Below are positions 1 to 7,225 of a stretch of 50,931 nucleotides of DNA, piece by piece. The stretch covers positions 1 through 50,931 of the forward strand of contig CAJTKV010000006.1 in the NCBI GenBank assembly GCA_910577075.1. The letters run 5' to 3'. Both the position numbers and the translations under genes were made by a program. Each line of letters begins with the position of its first letter. Positions within the stretch are counted from its first letter, which is position 1. Under the pieces are notes generated by a model, which saw only the letters and a list, made by a program, of their open reading frames with translations, had not been told where the DNA came from and did not search any database. Source of the stretch: an uncultured Bacilli bacterium. GTDB taxonomy: Bacteria > Bacillota_I > Bacilli_A > RF39 > UBA660.

Positions 1-1
1 A

Positions 2-166
2 CCTGCAGCTGATCCAAAGATGATACAAACAGCTCCACCTGCACAGGTAAGAGTAGTTAAAACAACAGTGGTTCCAGTGCAGCAACCAGCTACGCAAACG
101 GTAAATACGGGAGCAACTCCTGTAACAAATGTCGTAAAGACAAATACCAATAAACCAGTTGTTTAA
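2..166 (+). CDS. C-terminal end of an unknown Pro/Thr/Val-rich protein (partial)
   Basis: An open frame enters from the left edge of the window and stops at TAA 164-166, leaving the last 54 residues. The tail is rich in Pro, Thr, Val, Gln and Asn with no hydrophobic segment, which fits a flexible C-terminal linker or an exported low-complexity tail. The start and the main body lie outside the window, so no function can be given. An intrinsic terminator follows 10 bases later, which supports this being a genuine gene end. Confidence 0.6.
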   Translation, partial: PAADPKMIQTAPPAQVRVVKTTVVPVQQPATQTVNTGATPVTNVVKTNTNKPVV

Positions 167-176
167 AAACACGAGT

Positions 177-203
177 AAAACTGATATTATTATCAGTTTT
201 TTT
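177..203 (+). terminator. Intrinsic terminator of the partial first gene
   Basis: A perfect 10-bp inverted repeat (AAAACTGATA at 177-186, TATCAGTTTT at 191-200) with a 4-base loop runs straight into a T-run. Confidence 0.85.
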
Positions 204-204
204 A

Positions 205-213
205 TGTTATAAT
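205..213 (+). promoter_or_regulatory. Extended -10 promoter for the 237 gene
   Basis: TG-T-TATAAT lies just after the terminator and about 24 bases before the start codon. There is no good -35 box, as expected for an extended -10 promoter. The same nonamer recurs at 13834, 26029 and 28456. Confidence 0.65.
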
Positions 214-236
214 TAAGATAGTAAAGGGATGGTCTA

Positions 237-821
237 ATGGCAATGCTAGCTCTAATCTTATTAATACCCATTTTTTGTGTTGGACTAGTAATGTATATTA
301 TGACTCTTTATAATTATGCGATCCTCAATAGTTTAGATGTACCTTTATTAACAATTGGTTTTTTAATTATCATAGTATTAAGTTTCTTTATTATAAAACT
401 TATATTTAAGTGTTTGCCAAGAACAGCTACTTTTTTGAATAAAGAACAAAATTCCAATACTATATATAATATTTTTACATTTGTAATAATGTTTTTATTT
501 GGAATTTCTGTATTCATCAAATCTATGTGTAATGATTTTAATATTTTTGACTGTGTAATAGGAATGTTTATGGTGAGTTTATCGATTTATACAATAAGTG
601 TATACTTTTTGGGTTATGAAACAGATGTTTTAAAATTGGTAGATATTGAGGTAGTTGATGATAAGATAAAATGTTTAAAATTAGAGCATGAGAAATATGG
701 TATTATTGATTATTATTCCAATGAAGAAACATTTGAAATAGATACTATGTATAAAGTAAAATTAAATAAGAAAACAAAGGTTATTAGTACTGTTTTAGGG
801 AAAGTACATAATATAGAGTAG
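237..821 (+). CDS. Polytopic membrane protein with a small soluble C-terminal domain
   Basis: This 194-residue protein has four strongly hydrophobic segments, at about residues 3-27, 36-58, 75-95 and 100-125. A charged domain of about 70 residues, probably cytoplasmic, follows. I recognise no family motif. The ATG at 237 is chosen because an AAAGGGATGG purine stretch lies just upstream, and the nearer ATG at 229 runs into a stop. The next gene begins 9 bases after this one ends, so the two are probably co-transcribed from the extended -10 promoter at 205. The pairing with another membrane-anchored protein suggests a joint envelope role, but that is inference only. Confidence 0.75.
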   Translation: MAMLALILLIPIFCVGLVMYIMTLYNYAILNSLDVPLLTIGFLIIIVLSFFIIKLIFKCLPRTATFLNKEQNSNTIYNIFTFVIMFLFGISVFIKSMCNDFNIFDCVIGMFMVSLSIYTISVYFLGYETDVLKLVDIEVVDDKIKCLKLEHEKYGIIDYYSNEETFEIDTMYKVKLNKKTKVISTVLGKVHNIE

Positions 822-830
822 GAGATTTTT

Positions 831-1688
831 ATGAATAATAATGAATTTAATAATAGCAATGTAAATAATGGCAATGGGAATAATACAAATGCCTTTAATA
901 ATAATATGAATAATCAAACAGATACTATGCTTAATCGTGAAAGGGATAATATTGTTGCTGCAACTATTGATGCCAATGCGGCAATTGATGAAAAAAAGGC
1001 CTTAGATGTTAATAATCAAATTAAACATAAGAAGACTAATAAATTTGTTATTTTCTTGGCTGTTTTATTTGCTTTAGTGGTCATTATAGCAGCAGGTTAT
1101 GGGATAGTCAAATTAACTAATAAGGCGATGACTTATGGGGATGAAACAACGACGACATCAACGACGACAAAACAAAGTGAGAAATCAAAGCTTTTAAGTT
1201 ATTTAAATGATGAAACTAAGATACGCAAATTTCAAAGTGATAATTATATTTTAGTTTTATGCCCTTCAGGAATTGATTTAACAGTTGCCAATAGAAAATA
1301 CTATGTTCTCCTTAATATAAGCGATAATGGGCTTCTAAATGCCAAATATGGAGCATATACATTAAATGAAGGTGTATTAAAGTTAGATAATCAAGAAATG
1401 CCTATTGGGGATAATGGAATAACTTATAATAATGAATCATTAAAAATATTTGATACAGAGATGAAATATTATCAATATAAAGATAGTACGAGGAGTTATC
1501 TATTGTTCATCAATGGAACTTTAAAAAATGAGCAATATTTCTTTTTAGAATCAGCAACGACAACGAATGTTAAAATAGGAACGTATAAAGAGACAATTGA
1601 TAGCATTACGCTTAATGACAATAGGGTATTTACTAAAGTTAATAATGACGTAACATATAATAACTATACACTAAAAATGTATAGTTAG
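831..1688 (+). CDS. Single-pass membrane protein with Asn-rich N-terminus and extracytoplasmic domain
   Basis: The protein has 285 residues. Residues 1-28 are almost pure Asn with Gly, Thr and Phe. One transmembrane helix sits at about 72-95, followed by a Thr-rich linker (about 104-113) and a C-terminal domain of about 170 residues made of short beta-like segments. Topology is probably N-in/C-out: the positive cluster HKKTNK just precedes the helix. The AGGAGA ribosome site overlaps the stop codon of the upstream gene, which indicates translational coupling. The Asn-rich segment may be intrinsically disordered. I do not recognise the outer domain, and no catalytic motif is apparent. Confidence 0.75.
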   Translation: MNNNEFNNSNVNNGNGNNTNAFNNNMNNQTDTMLNRERDNIVAATIDANAAIDEKKALDVNNQIKHKKTNKFVIFLAVLFALVVIIAAGYGIVKLTNKAMTYGDETTTTSTTTKQSEKSKLLSYLNDETKIRKFQSDNYILVLCPSGIDLTVANRKYYVLLNISDNGLLNAKYGAYTLNEGVLKLDNQEMPIGDNGITYNNESLKIFDTEMKYYQYKDSTRSYLLFINGTLKNEQYFFLESATTTNVKIGTYKETIDSITLNDNRVFTKVNNDVTYNNYTLKMYS

Positions 1689-1698
1689 GCATATCTTA

Positions 1699-1727
1699 TA
1701 GACAAATATCTAATATCGTGATATACT
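1699..1727 (+). promoter_or_regulatory. Promoter of the HD-hydrolase gene
   Basis: TAGACA (1699-1704), a 17-base spacer and TATACT (1722-1727) preceded by TG at 1719-1720. This is a near-consensus sigma-A promoter with an extended -10. Confidence 0.7.
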
Positions 1728-1742
1728 TTCTATGCTGTTCGA

Positions 1743-1766
1743 TTTAAACACATAAAAGTGTTTAAA
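1743..1766 (+). promoter_or_regulatory. 5'-UTR hairpin ahead of the HD-hydrolase gene
   Basis: Perfect 9-bp stem (TTTAAACAC at 1743-1751, GTGTTTAAA at 1758-1766) with a 6-base loop, between the promoter and the GGAGG at 1772. It has no U-run, so it is not a terminator. It could stabilise the mRNA 5' end or serve as an operator. Confidence 0.45.
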
Positions 1767-1787
1767 GTATTGGAGGTTATTTCATAT

Positions 1788-2309
1788 ATGAAAAACGAAG
1801 TAAGTTTTGAGTATATTGCAAAAGATATATTAGAAAATAAAAAATTTCAAAAGATAAGTACAGAATCACATCATGGGATAACACGCATGGAACATTCCCT
1901 TCGTGTTGCTCGTTTTGTATACAAAATAGCTAAGAAATTAAACTTGGATTATGTATCAGCTACTCGTGCTGCTATTTTGCATGATTTCTTTACTAATAAG
2001 GAATTTGGCTCTCATCATGGTCTTATTCAAGGTGTTGTTCATCCCGATATAGCACTTTCTAATGCTAAGGGAGAATTTGACATTAATGATATTGAAGCCA
2101 ATGCTATTGAGGCGCATATGTTTCCTTTGAGTAAAGTCGTTCCTAAGTATAGAGAAAGTTGGGTTCTTACTGCAGTTGATAAAGGTGTGGCAATTTATGA
2201 ACAGGCTTTATATAAATTTAATTATAAAAAAGTTACATCAAAGATTAACTATTCCATATCTTTAATAGGAATATTAGCATTTAATATATTAACAATGGAA
2301 CATAAATAG
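1788..2309 (+). CDS. HD-domain phosphohydrolase
   Basis: This 173-residue protein of the HD superfamily carries the metal-binding pattern H36, then H65-D66 in AILHDFF, then a later Asp in TAVDKG. HD enzymes hydrolyse phosphate esters, often of nucleotides, using a divalent metal. The substrate cannot be read from sequence. The ATG at 1788 is preferred over the in-frame GTG at 1758: a GGAGG sits at 1772-1776, while the GTG lies inside the 5'-UTR hairpin. The gene is monocistronic, with its own promoter at 1699 and a terminator whose right arm begins at the last base of its stop codon. Size and layout match the small stand-alone HD proteins common in Bacillota. Confidence 0.85.
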   Translation: MKNEVSFEYIAKDILENKKFQKISTESHHGITRMEHSLRVARFVYKIAKKLNLDYVSATRAAILHDFFTNKEFGSHHGLIQGVVHPDIALSNAKGEFDINDIEANAIEAHMFPLSKVVPKYRESWVLTAVDKGVAIYEQALYKFNYKKVTSKINYSISLIGILAFNILTMEHK

Positions 2310-2322
2310 TTCCATTGTTTTA
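2291..2322 (+). terminator. Terminator overlapping the end of the HD gene
   Basis: Perfect 11-bp arms AACAATGGAAC (2291-2301) and GTTCCATTGTT (2309-2319) with a 7-base loop, then T residues. The left arm codes for the last residues of the protein. Confidence 0.85.
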
Positions 2323-2328
2323 AATTTG

Positions 2329-2337
2329 TGATAAAAT
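2329..2337 (+). promoter_or_regulatory. Extended -10 promoter for tRNA-Arg
   Basis: TG-A-TAAAAT ends 8 bases before the mature 5' end of the tRNA. No clear -35 box is visible. Confidence 0.5.
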
Positions 2338-2345
2338 ATATGTAT

Positions 2346-2422
2346 GTTCTCGTAGCTCAGTAGGATAGAGCAATCGCCTCCTAAGCGATAGGTCGGCAGT
2401 TCGATTCTGCCCGGGAACACCA
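2346..2422 (+). tRNA. tRNA-Arg (anticodon CCU)
   Basis: This 77-base cloverleaf has a 7-bp acceptor stem (GTTCTCG with CGGGAAC, one G-U), a D-arm (GCTC/GAGC), an anticodon arm ATCGC/GCGAT with loop CTCCTAA, and a T-arm GGCAG/CTGCC with loop TTCGATT. The anticodon CCT is at 2380-2382 and reads AGG codons. The 3' CCA is encoded at 2420-2422. A terminator follows, so it is a single-gene transcript. Confidence 0.95.
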
Positions 2423-2432
2423 TTTTGCTATT

Positions 2433-2466
2433 AAATGTCTTGAAATATAATTTTGAGACATTTTTT
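2433..2466 (+). terminator. Terminator after tRNA-Arg
   Basis: AAATGTCT (2433-2440) pairs with AGACATTT (2456-2463) across a 15-base loop and is followed by T residues. Confidence 0.75.
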
Positions 2467-2658
2467 AATTGTAAAGTATTGTAAATTGCGATGAGCTTAT
2501 ATATGCTAAGTTATTAATAATTTAAGATAAGAAGATGGAAGATTTATATTTGCTTAAAAAGTTTAACCAAATACTTAAACTTGTAACAGATTGTTATGAG
2601 TTTTTTCGTTTATTTAGCATAAAATTTATAATTTATAGTAAAAAAAAATATAAGTATA
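2467..2658. other. Intergenic region with one short inverted repeat
   Basis: No ORF with a ribosome site is visible here. The only structure I see is an 8-bp inverted repeat, AAGTTTAA at 2559-2566 and TTAAACTT at 2575-2582, with an 8-base loop and no U-run. It could be a distal regulatory element for the operon starting at 2712, or chance in AT-rich DNA. Confidence 0.35.
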
Positions 2659-2687
2659 TTGACAAGATCTTACATATGGTTTAAAAT
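2659..2687 (+). promoter_or_regulatory. Strong promoter of the 2712-5868 operon
   Basis: Exact TTGACA (2659-2664), a 17-base spacer, and TAAAAT (2682-2687), 24 bases before the GTATG start region. This is one of the best promoters in the window. Confidence 0.8.
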
Positions 2688-2698
2688 ACTATATGTAA
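2670..2698 (+). promoter_or_regulatory. Candidate operator: palindrome over the -10 box
   Basis: Half-sites TTACATATGGT (2670-2680) and ACTATATGTAA (2688-2698) are inverted repeats matching at 10 of 11 positions, separated by exactly the 7 bases that include the -10 hexamer. A dimeric repressor bound here would block RNA polymerase. The cognate regulator is not identifiable in the window. Confidence 0.6.
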
Positions 2699-2711
2699 CG
2701 GAGGGCAGAGT

Positions 2712-3407
2712 ATGGCAAATTATGTTTTAACGAAAAGAGAATATATGAATAAATATGTTTCTTCTCTAAAGATAATAAGTGAGGAATTACTTATGTTTAA
2801 TGATGAACTTATAGGGAGTCATACTTTTTATGAAGATAATGGTATAGTCATTGAAGTTGAGGTATATGCAAATCTAAATAATCTTACTATTATAAGAACA
2901 AATGATGATGCATATATTCCAACTAAAGGTTTTGTTAAGGTAGATGAGTTATTTAGTAGAGAAAACATAATTAGTGGGAATATACGAGTTACTGATTTTA
3001 TCTTAGAAGGAACTGATGGTATTGGAAAGTCAACGTCTATTGAAAGACTTTTGCGTGAAGGTATTGTTTGTTTGGATCGAAATCTTGATGTTATTTGTAA
3101 ATATATGCTCTTTGATGTTCCTATGGAAAAGAGAATTAGGGAATATAAAAAATATTTAGAAAGTACTAATGATAAAATCTTATTTCTCGTTAACATGGAT
3201 AAGGAAGAATTGAAAAAAAGAATTTATGCACGAGATGTGATATCTGAATTTGATCGGTATTCTGTGGAGTATAATCAAATGTATTATGATACATTTAATG
3301 AAATGAAAAAAATGGATTATTTATATGGCAAATTATTTTTATTGGATTGTACTAATCTTACAGAGATAGAACAAAAAGAAAAAATAAAAGAGATATTATT
3401 GAGGTGA
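2712..3407 (+). CDS. P-loop kinase related to thymidylate/deoxynucleoside kinases
   Basis: In this 231-residue protein the N-terminal 95 residues resemble nothing I know. A nucleotide kinase-like half then begins with a Walker A loop, GTDGIGKST at residues 100-108, as in dTMP kinases (EGxxGxGKST). A DR pair occurs at about 122, and a basic lid-like stretch with KKRIYARD appears near 175. Thymidylate kinases are about 210 residues and start with the P-loop, so the N-terminal extension here is unusual and may be a separate binding domain. GGAGGG lies 6 bases before the ATG. It is the first gene of an operon that also encodes a ThyX homologue, so a pyrimidine nucleotide or modified-base substrate is plausible, though not shown. 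Confidence 0.7.
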   Translation: MANYVLTKREYMNKYVSSLKIISEELLMFNDELIGSHTFYEDNGIVIEVEVYANLNNLTIIRTNDDAYIPTKGFVKVDELFSRENIISGNIRVTDFILEGTDGIGKSTSIERLLREGIVCLDRNLDVICKYMLFDVPMEKRIREYKKYLESTNDKILFLVNMDKEELKKRIYARDVISEFDRYSVEYNQMYYDTFNEMKKMDYLYGKLFLLDCTNLTEIEQKEKIKEILLR

Positions 3408-3411
3408 ATTT

Positions 3412-3981
3412 ATGCCAAATATTGTTGCACATTATGCATGTGGTAAGTTGGTTGCCAAAAAGTTAAAAATTAATGATGATAACTACTTAATGGGTAACCT
3501 ATATCCAGATTATATTGATAAAAAAAAACACTACAGAATTAGAGGGCGGTTATTCGAAATTCCTGATATAGATTTATTCATGGAGGAAGAAAAGAAATTA
3601 AATAAATATTTTAAAATTGGTTTTCTTACTCATTTAATGTTTGATAAGTTATTTCTCGATGAATTTGTAGTAAAAGATATTTATGAAAGATTAGATTTAG
3701 ACAAAAAAACTAACATATTTGAAAGTGAAAAAATATATTTAGATTATACAAATATGAGCAAAAAAATAATGGATTATTATCATTTCAGTCTTCAAGAAAT
3801 AGAGGATTTAATGAGATTTGAAAAAGAGATAGATATTGAAAAATATCGTAGCAATGTCAATGTTATTAAAGAAACTGTGAATGATAATTTAAGATATATT
3901 GATATAAATCATTTCATTAGTTTTTTAGAAGTAGCAGCAAATCAAATATATATTTATATAAAGAAAGAAAAAATATTATGA
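3412..3981 (+). CDS. Putative zinc-dependent phospholipase C / P1-nuclease-like protein
   Basis: This 189-residue helical protein has the layout of the small zinc-dependent phospholipase C-like family (zinc_dep_PLPC superfamily): a near-N-terminal His (AHYACG), a GNLYPD motif at about 28-33, and GFLTHLMFDK at about 74-83, supplying His/Asp ligands. The biological substrate of these small intracellular forms is generally unknown. The start follows GAGGTGA, and only 4 bases separate it from the upstream kinase gene, so translation is probably coupled. In this operon it could act on a phosphorylated intermediate, which is inference. An unrelated all-helical fold is the alternative. Confidence 0.5.
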   Translation: MPNIVAHYACGKLVAKKLKINDDNYLMGNLYPDYIDKKKHYRIRGRLFEIPDIDLFMEEEKKLNKYFKIGFLTHLMFDKLFLDEFVVKDIYERLDLDKKTNIFESEKIYLDYTNMSKKIMDYYHFSLQEIEDLMRFEKEIDIEKYRSNVNVIKETVNDNLRYIDINHFISFLEVAANQIYIYIKKEKIL

Positions 3982-4000
3982 TAAAGAAGGAAGAAAAAAT

Positions 4001-5173
4001 ATGATAAGTACAAATTATTTACCAAAAAGAAAAGAAATCAATATTGATTTTACAACTAATTTAGAGAATTATGTATATGATGATTGTGATTATGTTAAGA
4101 GTATTTCTAAAATAAATCCGGAACTTGATAAATTGATAAGACAAGCTCTTTCTAATGGTTTATTTTTTAGAAATTCAGATAATCATTCAAGTTTTAACTA
4201 TTGGCAACCACTTTCTAATGCTGGTATTCCTGCAGTTCCTAGGGGAGATTATATTCATGAGTTAACATTTTTCATCCATGATATTCTCCATAATTTAATC
4301 CCAGACTTGCAAATAACTGGGAGAAGTGAATTAGATAAAAGAATCTATTTAATTGAAAGAATGCTTGGAGAAGGTGTATGCTTAGTTCTAGCAGATATGT
4401 ATTTTATTGATGCCTTAAAAGAATTAGGTGTAGAATATGATTTTGAAAAAAAGAACATTTATCAAGGATTTAATGCATTAAGGGAAAATACTTTGTATGA
4501 TAACTTACTAGGAAATGTAATGTTTTGTACTCTTGGCATAAAAGACTACTTTAAAATTAATAAAAAATATGAGAAGAGTTTAGATAAGTATCTTGAATGG
4601 TTTGCTCCTGTATATATAAGCGATTTAAAGTGGACATTATCTAATGTTAATTCTAAACTATGTCGAGCCTCTGCAACATTTGACTGGTTTGCCGATTATA
4701 AGGAAATAATCCCCGGCTGTTTATCAAATGATTCTCAATATATGCTAAGTACTAGTTATTTAATTGACAAACTTAATTTAACAGATAAGTTAAGCAATGA
4801 AGAATTAATTAAAAGAATATTTGATTACGTCTATAAAAATATTATTGAGTATCATGGTCAAATAGAAGAGAACTTAGATAACAAGAAAAAGAGATTTTAT
4901 GGATTTCAGAGTAAAATTGCATATGATTATTCTCTGGATAAGAAACTTTATAAATCATTGATAATGAAAGGTGATTATGAGGAATTTGAAAAAATATATC
5001 AAAGAGATTTAGAAGAACTATTAAAAAAACGTTTAATTACAGAAAAAGAATATAATATATTTATGGAAGTATATCCGCATCATACAGCATGTTTTATTAG
5101 CTATACAAGCAAATATGTCGAAGATGTTGATTTAAAGACTTATTCGAAAAATAATATATTTGGAGTTTTATAA
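4001..5173 (+). CDS. Unknown protein with clustered His/Asp/Glu (possible metalloenzyme)
   Basis: I do not recognise this 390-residue protein. It has no signal peptide or membrane segment. A notable cluster is H86-E87, H93-D94 and H97 within a predicted helix (residues 84-100), followed by another helix with E119, E124 and D132. This spacing is compatible with a di-metal helical active site, but no known signature fits exactly. A further HH pair lies near residues 364-365. Its stop overlaps the next start (TAATG), so it is translationally coupled to the ThyX-like gene. Position between a nucleotide kinase-like gene and a ThyX homologue suggests action on a nucleotide, nucleobase or modified pyrimidine. 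Confidence 0.7.
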   Translation: MISTNYLPKRKEINIDFTTNLENYVYDDCDYVKSISKINPELDKLIRQALSNGLFFRNSDNHSSFNYWQPLSNAGIPAVPRGDYIHELTFFIHDILHNLIPDLQITGRSELDKRIYLIERMLGEGVCLVLADMYFIDALKELGVEYDFEKKNIYQGFNALRENTLYDNLLGNVMFCTLGIKDYFKINKKYEKSLDKYLEWFAPVYISDLKWTLSNVNSKLCRASATFDWFADYKEIIPGCLSNDSQYMLSTSYLIDKLNLTDKLSNEELIKRIFDYVYKNIIEYHGQIEENLDNKKKRFYGFQSKIAYDYSLDKKLYKSLIMKGDYEEFEKIYQRDLEELLKKRLITEKEYNIFMEVYPHHTACFISYTSKYVEDVDLKTYSKNNIFGVL

Positions 5174-5868
5174 TGAATACACGCGAAAATATAAGCAAAT
5201 TAATTGAAATTACAGGAGGCAAAGTTTTAGATAATCGTTTTGTCTTAGAACCAGGGGTAGTATTAATATCAAAAACAGAAAATGTTATTCCAGAAGATAT
5301 ATGTAAATTGTTTAAATTAACGGATAACAATAAACAACTTGCGGAATTAAATGCTCGTGTAACTTATATGAATTTTAAAGAACCAAGGGAAAAATATTTA
5401 GAAAATATTGTCAATAATCTTCATCATCAATCTATTCTTTCGAATATTAATCTGGGTTTTTTAGTAACGGGGGTCAAAGGTGAAACATTATTGGAATTTG
5501 CTAGTAGTAGAGCAAATATCAGTAGACAAACGACATCACGGACTATATCCGCAGATGATACTCTCTATGTAGCAAGAAAAGAAGATATGGAATACATTAA
5601 TGAGTTTTTAAAAATACGAGAAGAATATGTGAAAAAACATGCATCACATAATAGCAAAGATGATATTGAAATTCGCAATGAATTTAATTTGTTTACGAAA
5701 GCTATGAGTTTCACTATATCAATGAATTTATATGATTGGATATACTATATTGATAAAAAAATAAATCAAGACTATGAGTATGAATTAAAAGTTATTTGCA
5801 AAAAAATAAAAGAAGTAATAAAGAGTGAATATCCATATATCGAGTTTTCTAGTGATAAAGAGTATTGA
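5173..5868 (+). CDS. ThyX-family protein lacking the catalytic RHR motif
   Basis: This protein of 231 residues is near the usual length of flavin-dependent thymidylate synthase. The core aligns by eye with ThyX. There is an AR near residue 61, then HHQS at 84-87, then GVKGETLLEFASSR at 100-113, which sits where ThyX has GxSRxxxHQxxRHR. The C-terminal half (about 164-226) keeps the ThyX helical pattern around EIRNEF. The residues that bind dUMP and make the reaction work are replaced: SR becomes KG, the Gln is lost, and RHR becomes SSR (111-113). It therefore probably keeps the fold, and perhaps flavin, but does not make dTMP in the normal way. It is the last gene of a four-gene operon. Confidence 0.65.
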   Translation: MNTRENISKLIEITGGKVLDNRFVLEPGVVLISKTENVIPEDICKLFKLTDNNKQLAELNARVTYMNFKEPREKYLENIVNNLHHQSILSNINLGFLVTGVKGETLLEFASSRANISRQTTSRTISADDTLYVARKEDMEYINEFLKIREEYVKKHASHNSKDDIEIRNEFNLFTKAMSFTISMNLYDWIYYIDKKINQDYEYELKVICKKIKEVIKSEYPYIEFSSDKEY

Positions 5869-5892
5869 AATTTTTTGATTATTAATTCATTA

Positions 5893-5901
5893 TGATATAA
5901 T
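5893..5901 (+). promoter_or_regulatory. Extended -10 promoter of the NrtR-like/Ham1 pair
   Basis: TG-A-TATAAT, 27 bases before the start codon. A TTTTGA at 5873-5878 is a weak -35. Confidence 0.6.
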
Positions 5902-5927
5902 GGTGATGAGAAGGATGTGTTTATTTT

Positions 5928-6656
5928 ATGAAAATTAATTTAGTTTGTCCTATTATTATATTAGATAATGTTTCTAATCCGGATATAAGAAAAAATGATG
6001 TGAAAATATTTAAACTGTTAGTTAATAAGAGAGATAATGGACTTGTGTCTGTTGGATTAAATGAAAATAAAAGTATAAAAAATACTCTAAGAAATCATAT
6101 AAAGAATATTATTGGGAGTGATAAATTTCATTTAGAACAAGTTTACACTTTGGGTGAGGAAAGATATTATATAGATTCTTCAATAGATATTATTCATCTT
6201 GCTGTAATGAATGCAGAAGAGGTAAAAAAATTAGATGTTGATTATGTTCTTATCGATTTTTCTATAAATAACAATGTTATTACTTTTGGTAACAAAAAGT
6301 ATTCTTTTAGGACCGTGGAAGAAATAAGTAATAATAATATTGAGTATTTTCATAGAATTGATGTTGATGATTTATATTTAGAAAAATGCTTGTTAGAAAT
6401 ACTTATTGCCTATAAACATCTAAAAATGAAATTAGATTTTTCAGATATTATATTTAAATTTATGGGCAATACTTTTACGTTAGAAGAAGTAAGAAATGTT
6501 TATGAACTTATAAAATCTACTAGTGTTGATAAATCAAATTTTAGGAAACGTATAATTAAATATTGTGAAGAAGTATCAGTAGAATCTGTAAAAAGGGGGT
6601 ATCGCCCAAGCAAAGTTTATAAATTTAAAGCAATGGAAGGAGATGTTTGGTTATAA
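5928..6656 (+). CDS. NrtR-like regulator with degenerate Nudix domain
   Basis: In this 242-residue protein the N-terminal ~150 residues have the strand/helix layout of a Nudix domain but no Nudix box (GX5EX7REXXEEXG), so hydrolase activity is unlikely. The C-terminal part carries the winged-helix segment typical of NrtR proteins: FTLEEVRNVYELI near 182-194, then DKSNFRKRI and a final RPSKVYKF. NrtR regulators sense NAD metabolites and repress NAD synthesis or sugar genes in other bacteria. Here the gene overlaps the Ham1 gene by 10 bases, so its role may be local nucleotide homeostasis. AAGGATG upstream supports the ATG. Confidence 0.7.
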   Translation: MKINLVCPIIILDNVSNPDIRKNDVKIFKLLVNKRDNGLVSVGLNENKSIKNTLRNHIKNIIGSDKFHLEQVYTLGEERYYIDSSIDIIHLAVMNAEEVKKLDVDYVLIDFSINNNVITFGNKKYSFRTVEEISNNNIEYFHRIDVDDLYLEKCLLEILIAYKHLKMKLDFSDIIFKFMGNTFTLEEVRNVYELIKSTSVDKSNFRKRIIKYCEEVSVESVKRGYRPSKVYKFKAMEGDVWL

Positions 6657-7222
6657 TAATTGCAACGAATAATAAAGGAAAAATAGAGGAAATTAAAAAA
6701 ATTTTGAATGAATATGAAATTTATTCTTTAAAGGAGAGAAATATAGACATAGATGTTGTAGAGGATCAAGATACATTTTTGGGAAATGCTCAAAAAAAGG
6801 CTTTTGAGATATATGAATTGACTGGCGAAGAAACCATAGCAGATGACTCTGGACTTTGTATTGATGCTTTAGATGGTTTTCCTGGTGTAATGACACATAG
6901 ATTCTTGGGAGATTATGCAAGTGATACAATGCGTAATGAATACTTAATCAATGAATTAAATAAATATTCTAATAGAAGTGCTCAAGTTATATGTAAGTTA
7001 GTTTATTATAATGGCAAAGATATTGTAGTTGGTGAGGGAGTATTAAAAGGTTTTATAGCAAAAGAATGTAGAGGTATTAATGGTTTTGGATTTGATGAAA
7101 TATTTGAACTTTCCAATGGTTTAACTTTGGCAGAGTTAAGTGCAGATGAAAAAAATAAAGTAAGTGCAAGAGGTCTGGCAGCAAAAGATTTAAAAAAGAA
7201 ATTAAAAGTGTTAGGCAAGTAA
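6647..7222 (+). CDS. rdgB: XTP/dITP diphosphatase, Ham1/RdgB family (copy 1)
   Basis: This 191-residue house-cleaning enzyme would hydrolyse non-canonical purine triphosphates (ITP, dITP, XTP) to monophosphates and pyrophosphate. Hallmarks are the N-terminal TNNK (7-10), ADDSGLCIDALDGFPGV from residue 65, and FGFDEIF near 146. The start codon is TTG at 6647, placed 6 bases after AAGGAG; no ATG gives the correct N-terminus. It overlaps the regulator gene by 10 bases and is presumably translationally coupled. A second, more canonical Ham1 lies at 32442, so the genome carries two. This copy may have a shifted substrate range. Confidence 0.9.
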   Translation: MVIIIATNNKGKIEEIKKILNEYEIYSLKERNIDIDVVEDQDTFLGNAQKKAFEIYELTGEETIADDSGLCIDALDGFPGVMTHRFLGDYASDTMRNEYLINELNKYSNRSAQVICKLVYYNGKDIVVGEGVLKGFIAKECRGINGFGFDEIFELSNGLTLAELSADEKNKVSARGLAAKDLKKKLKVLGK

Positions 7223-7225
7223 TTT

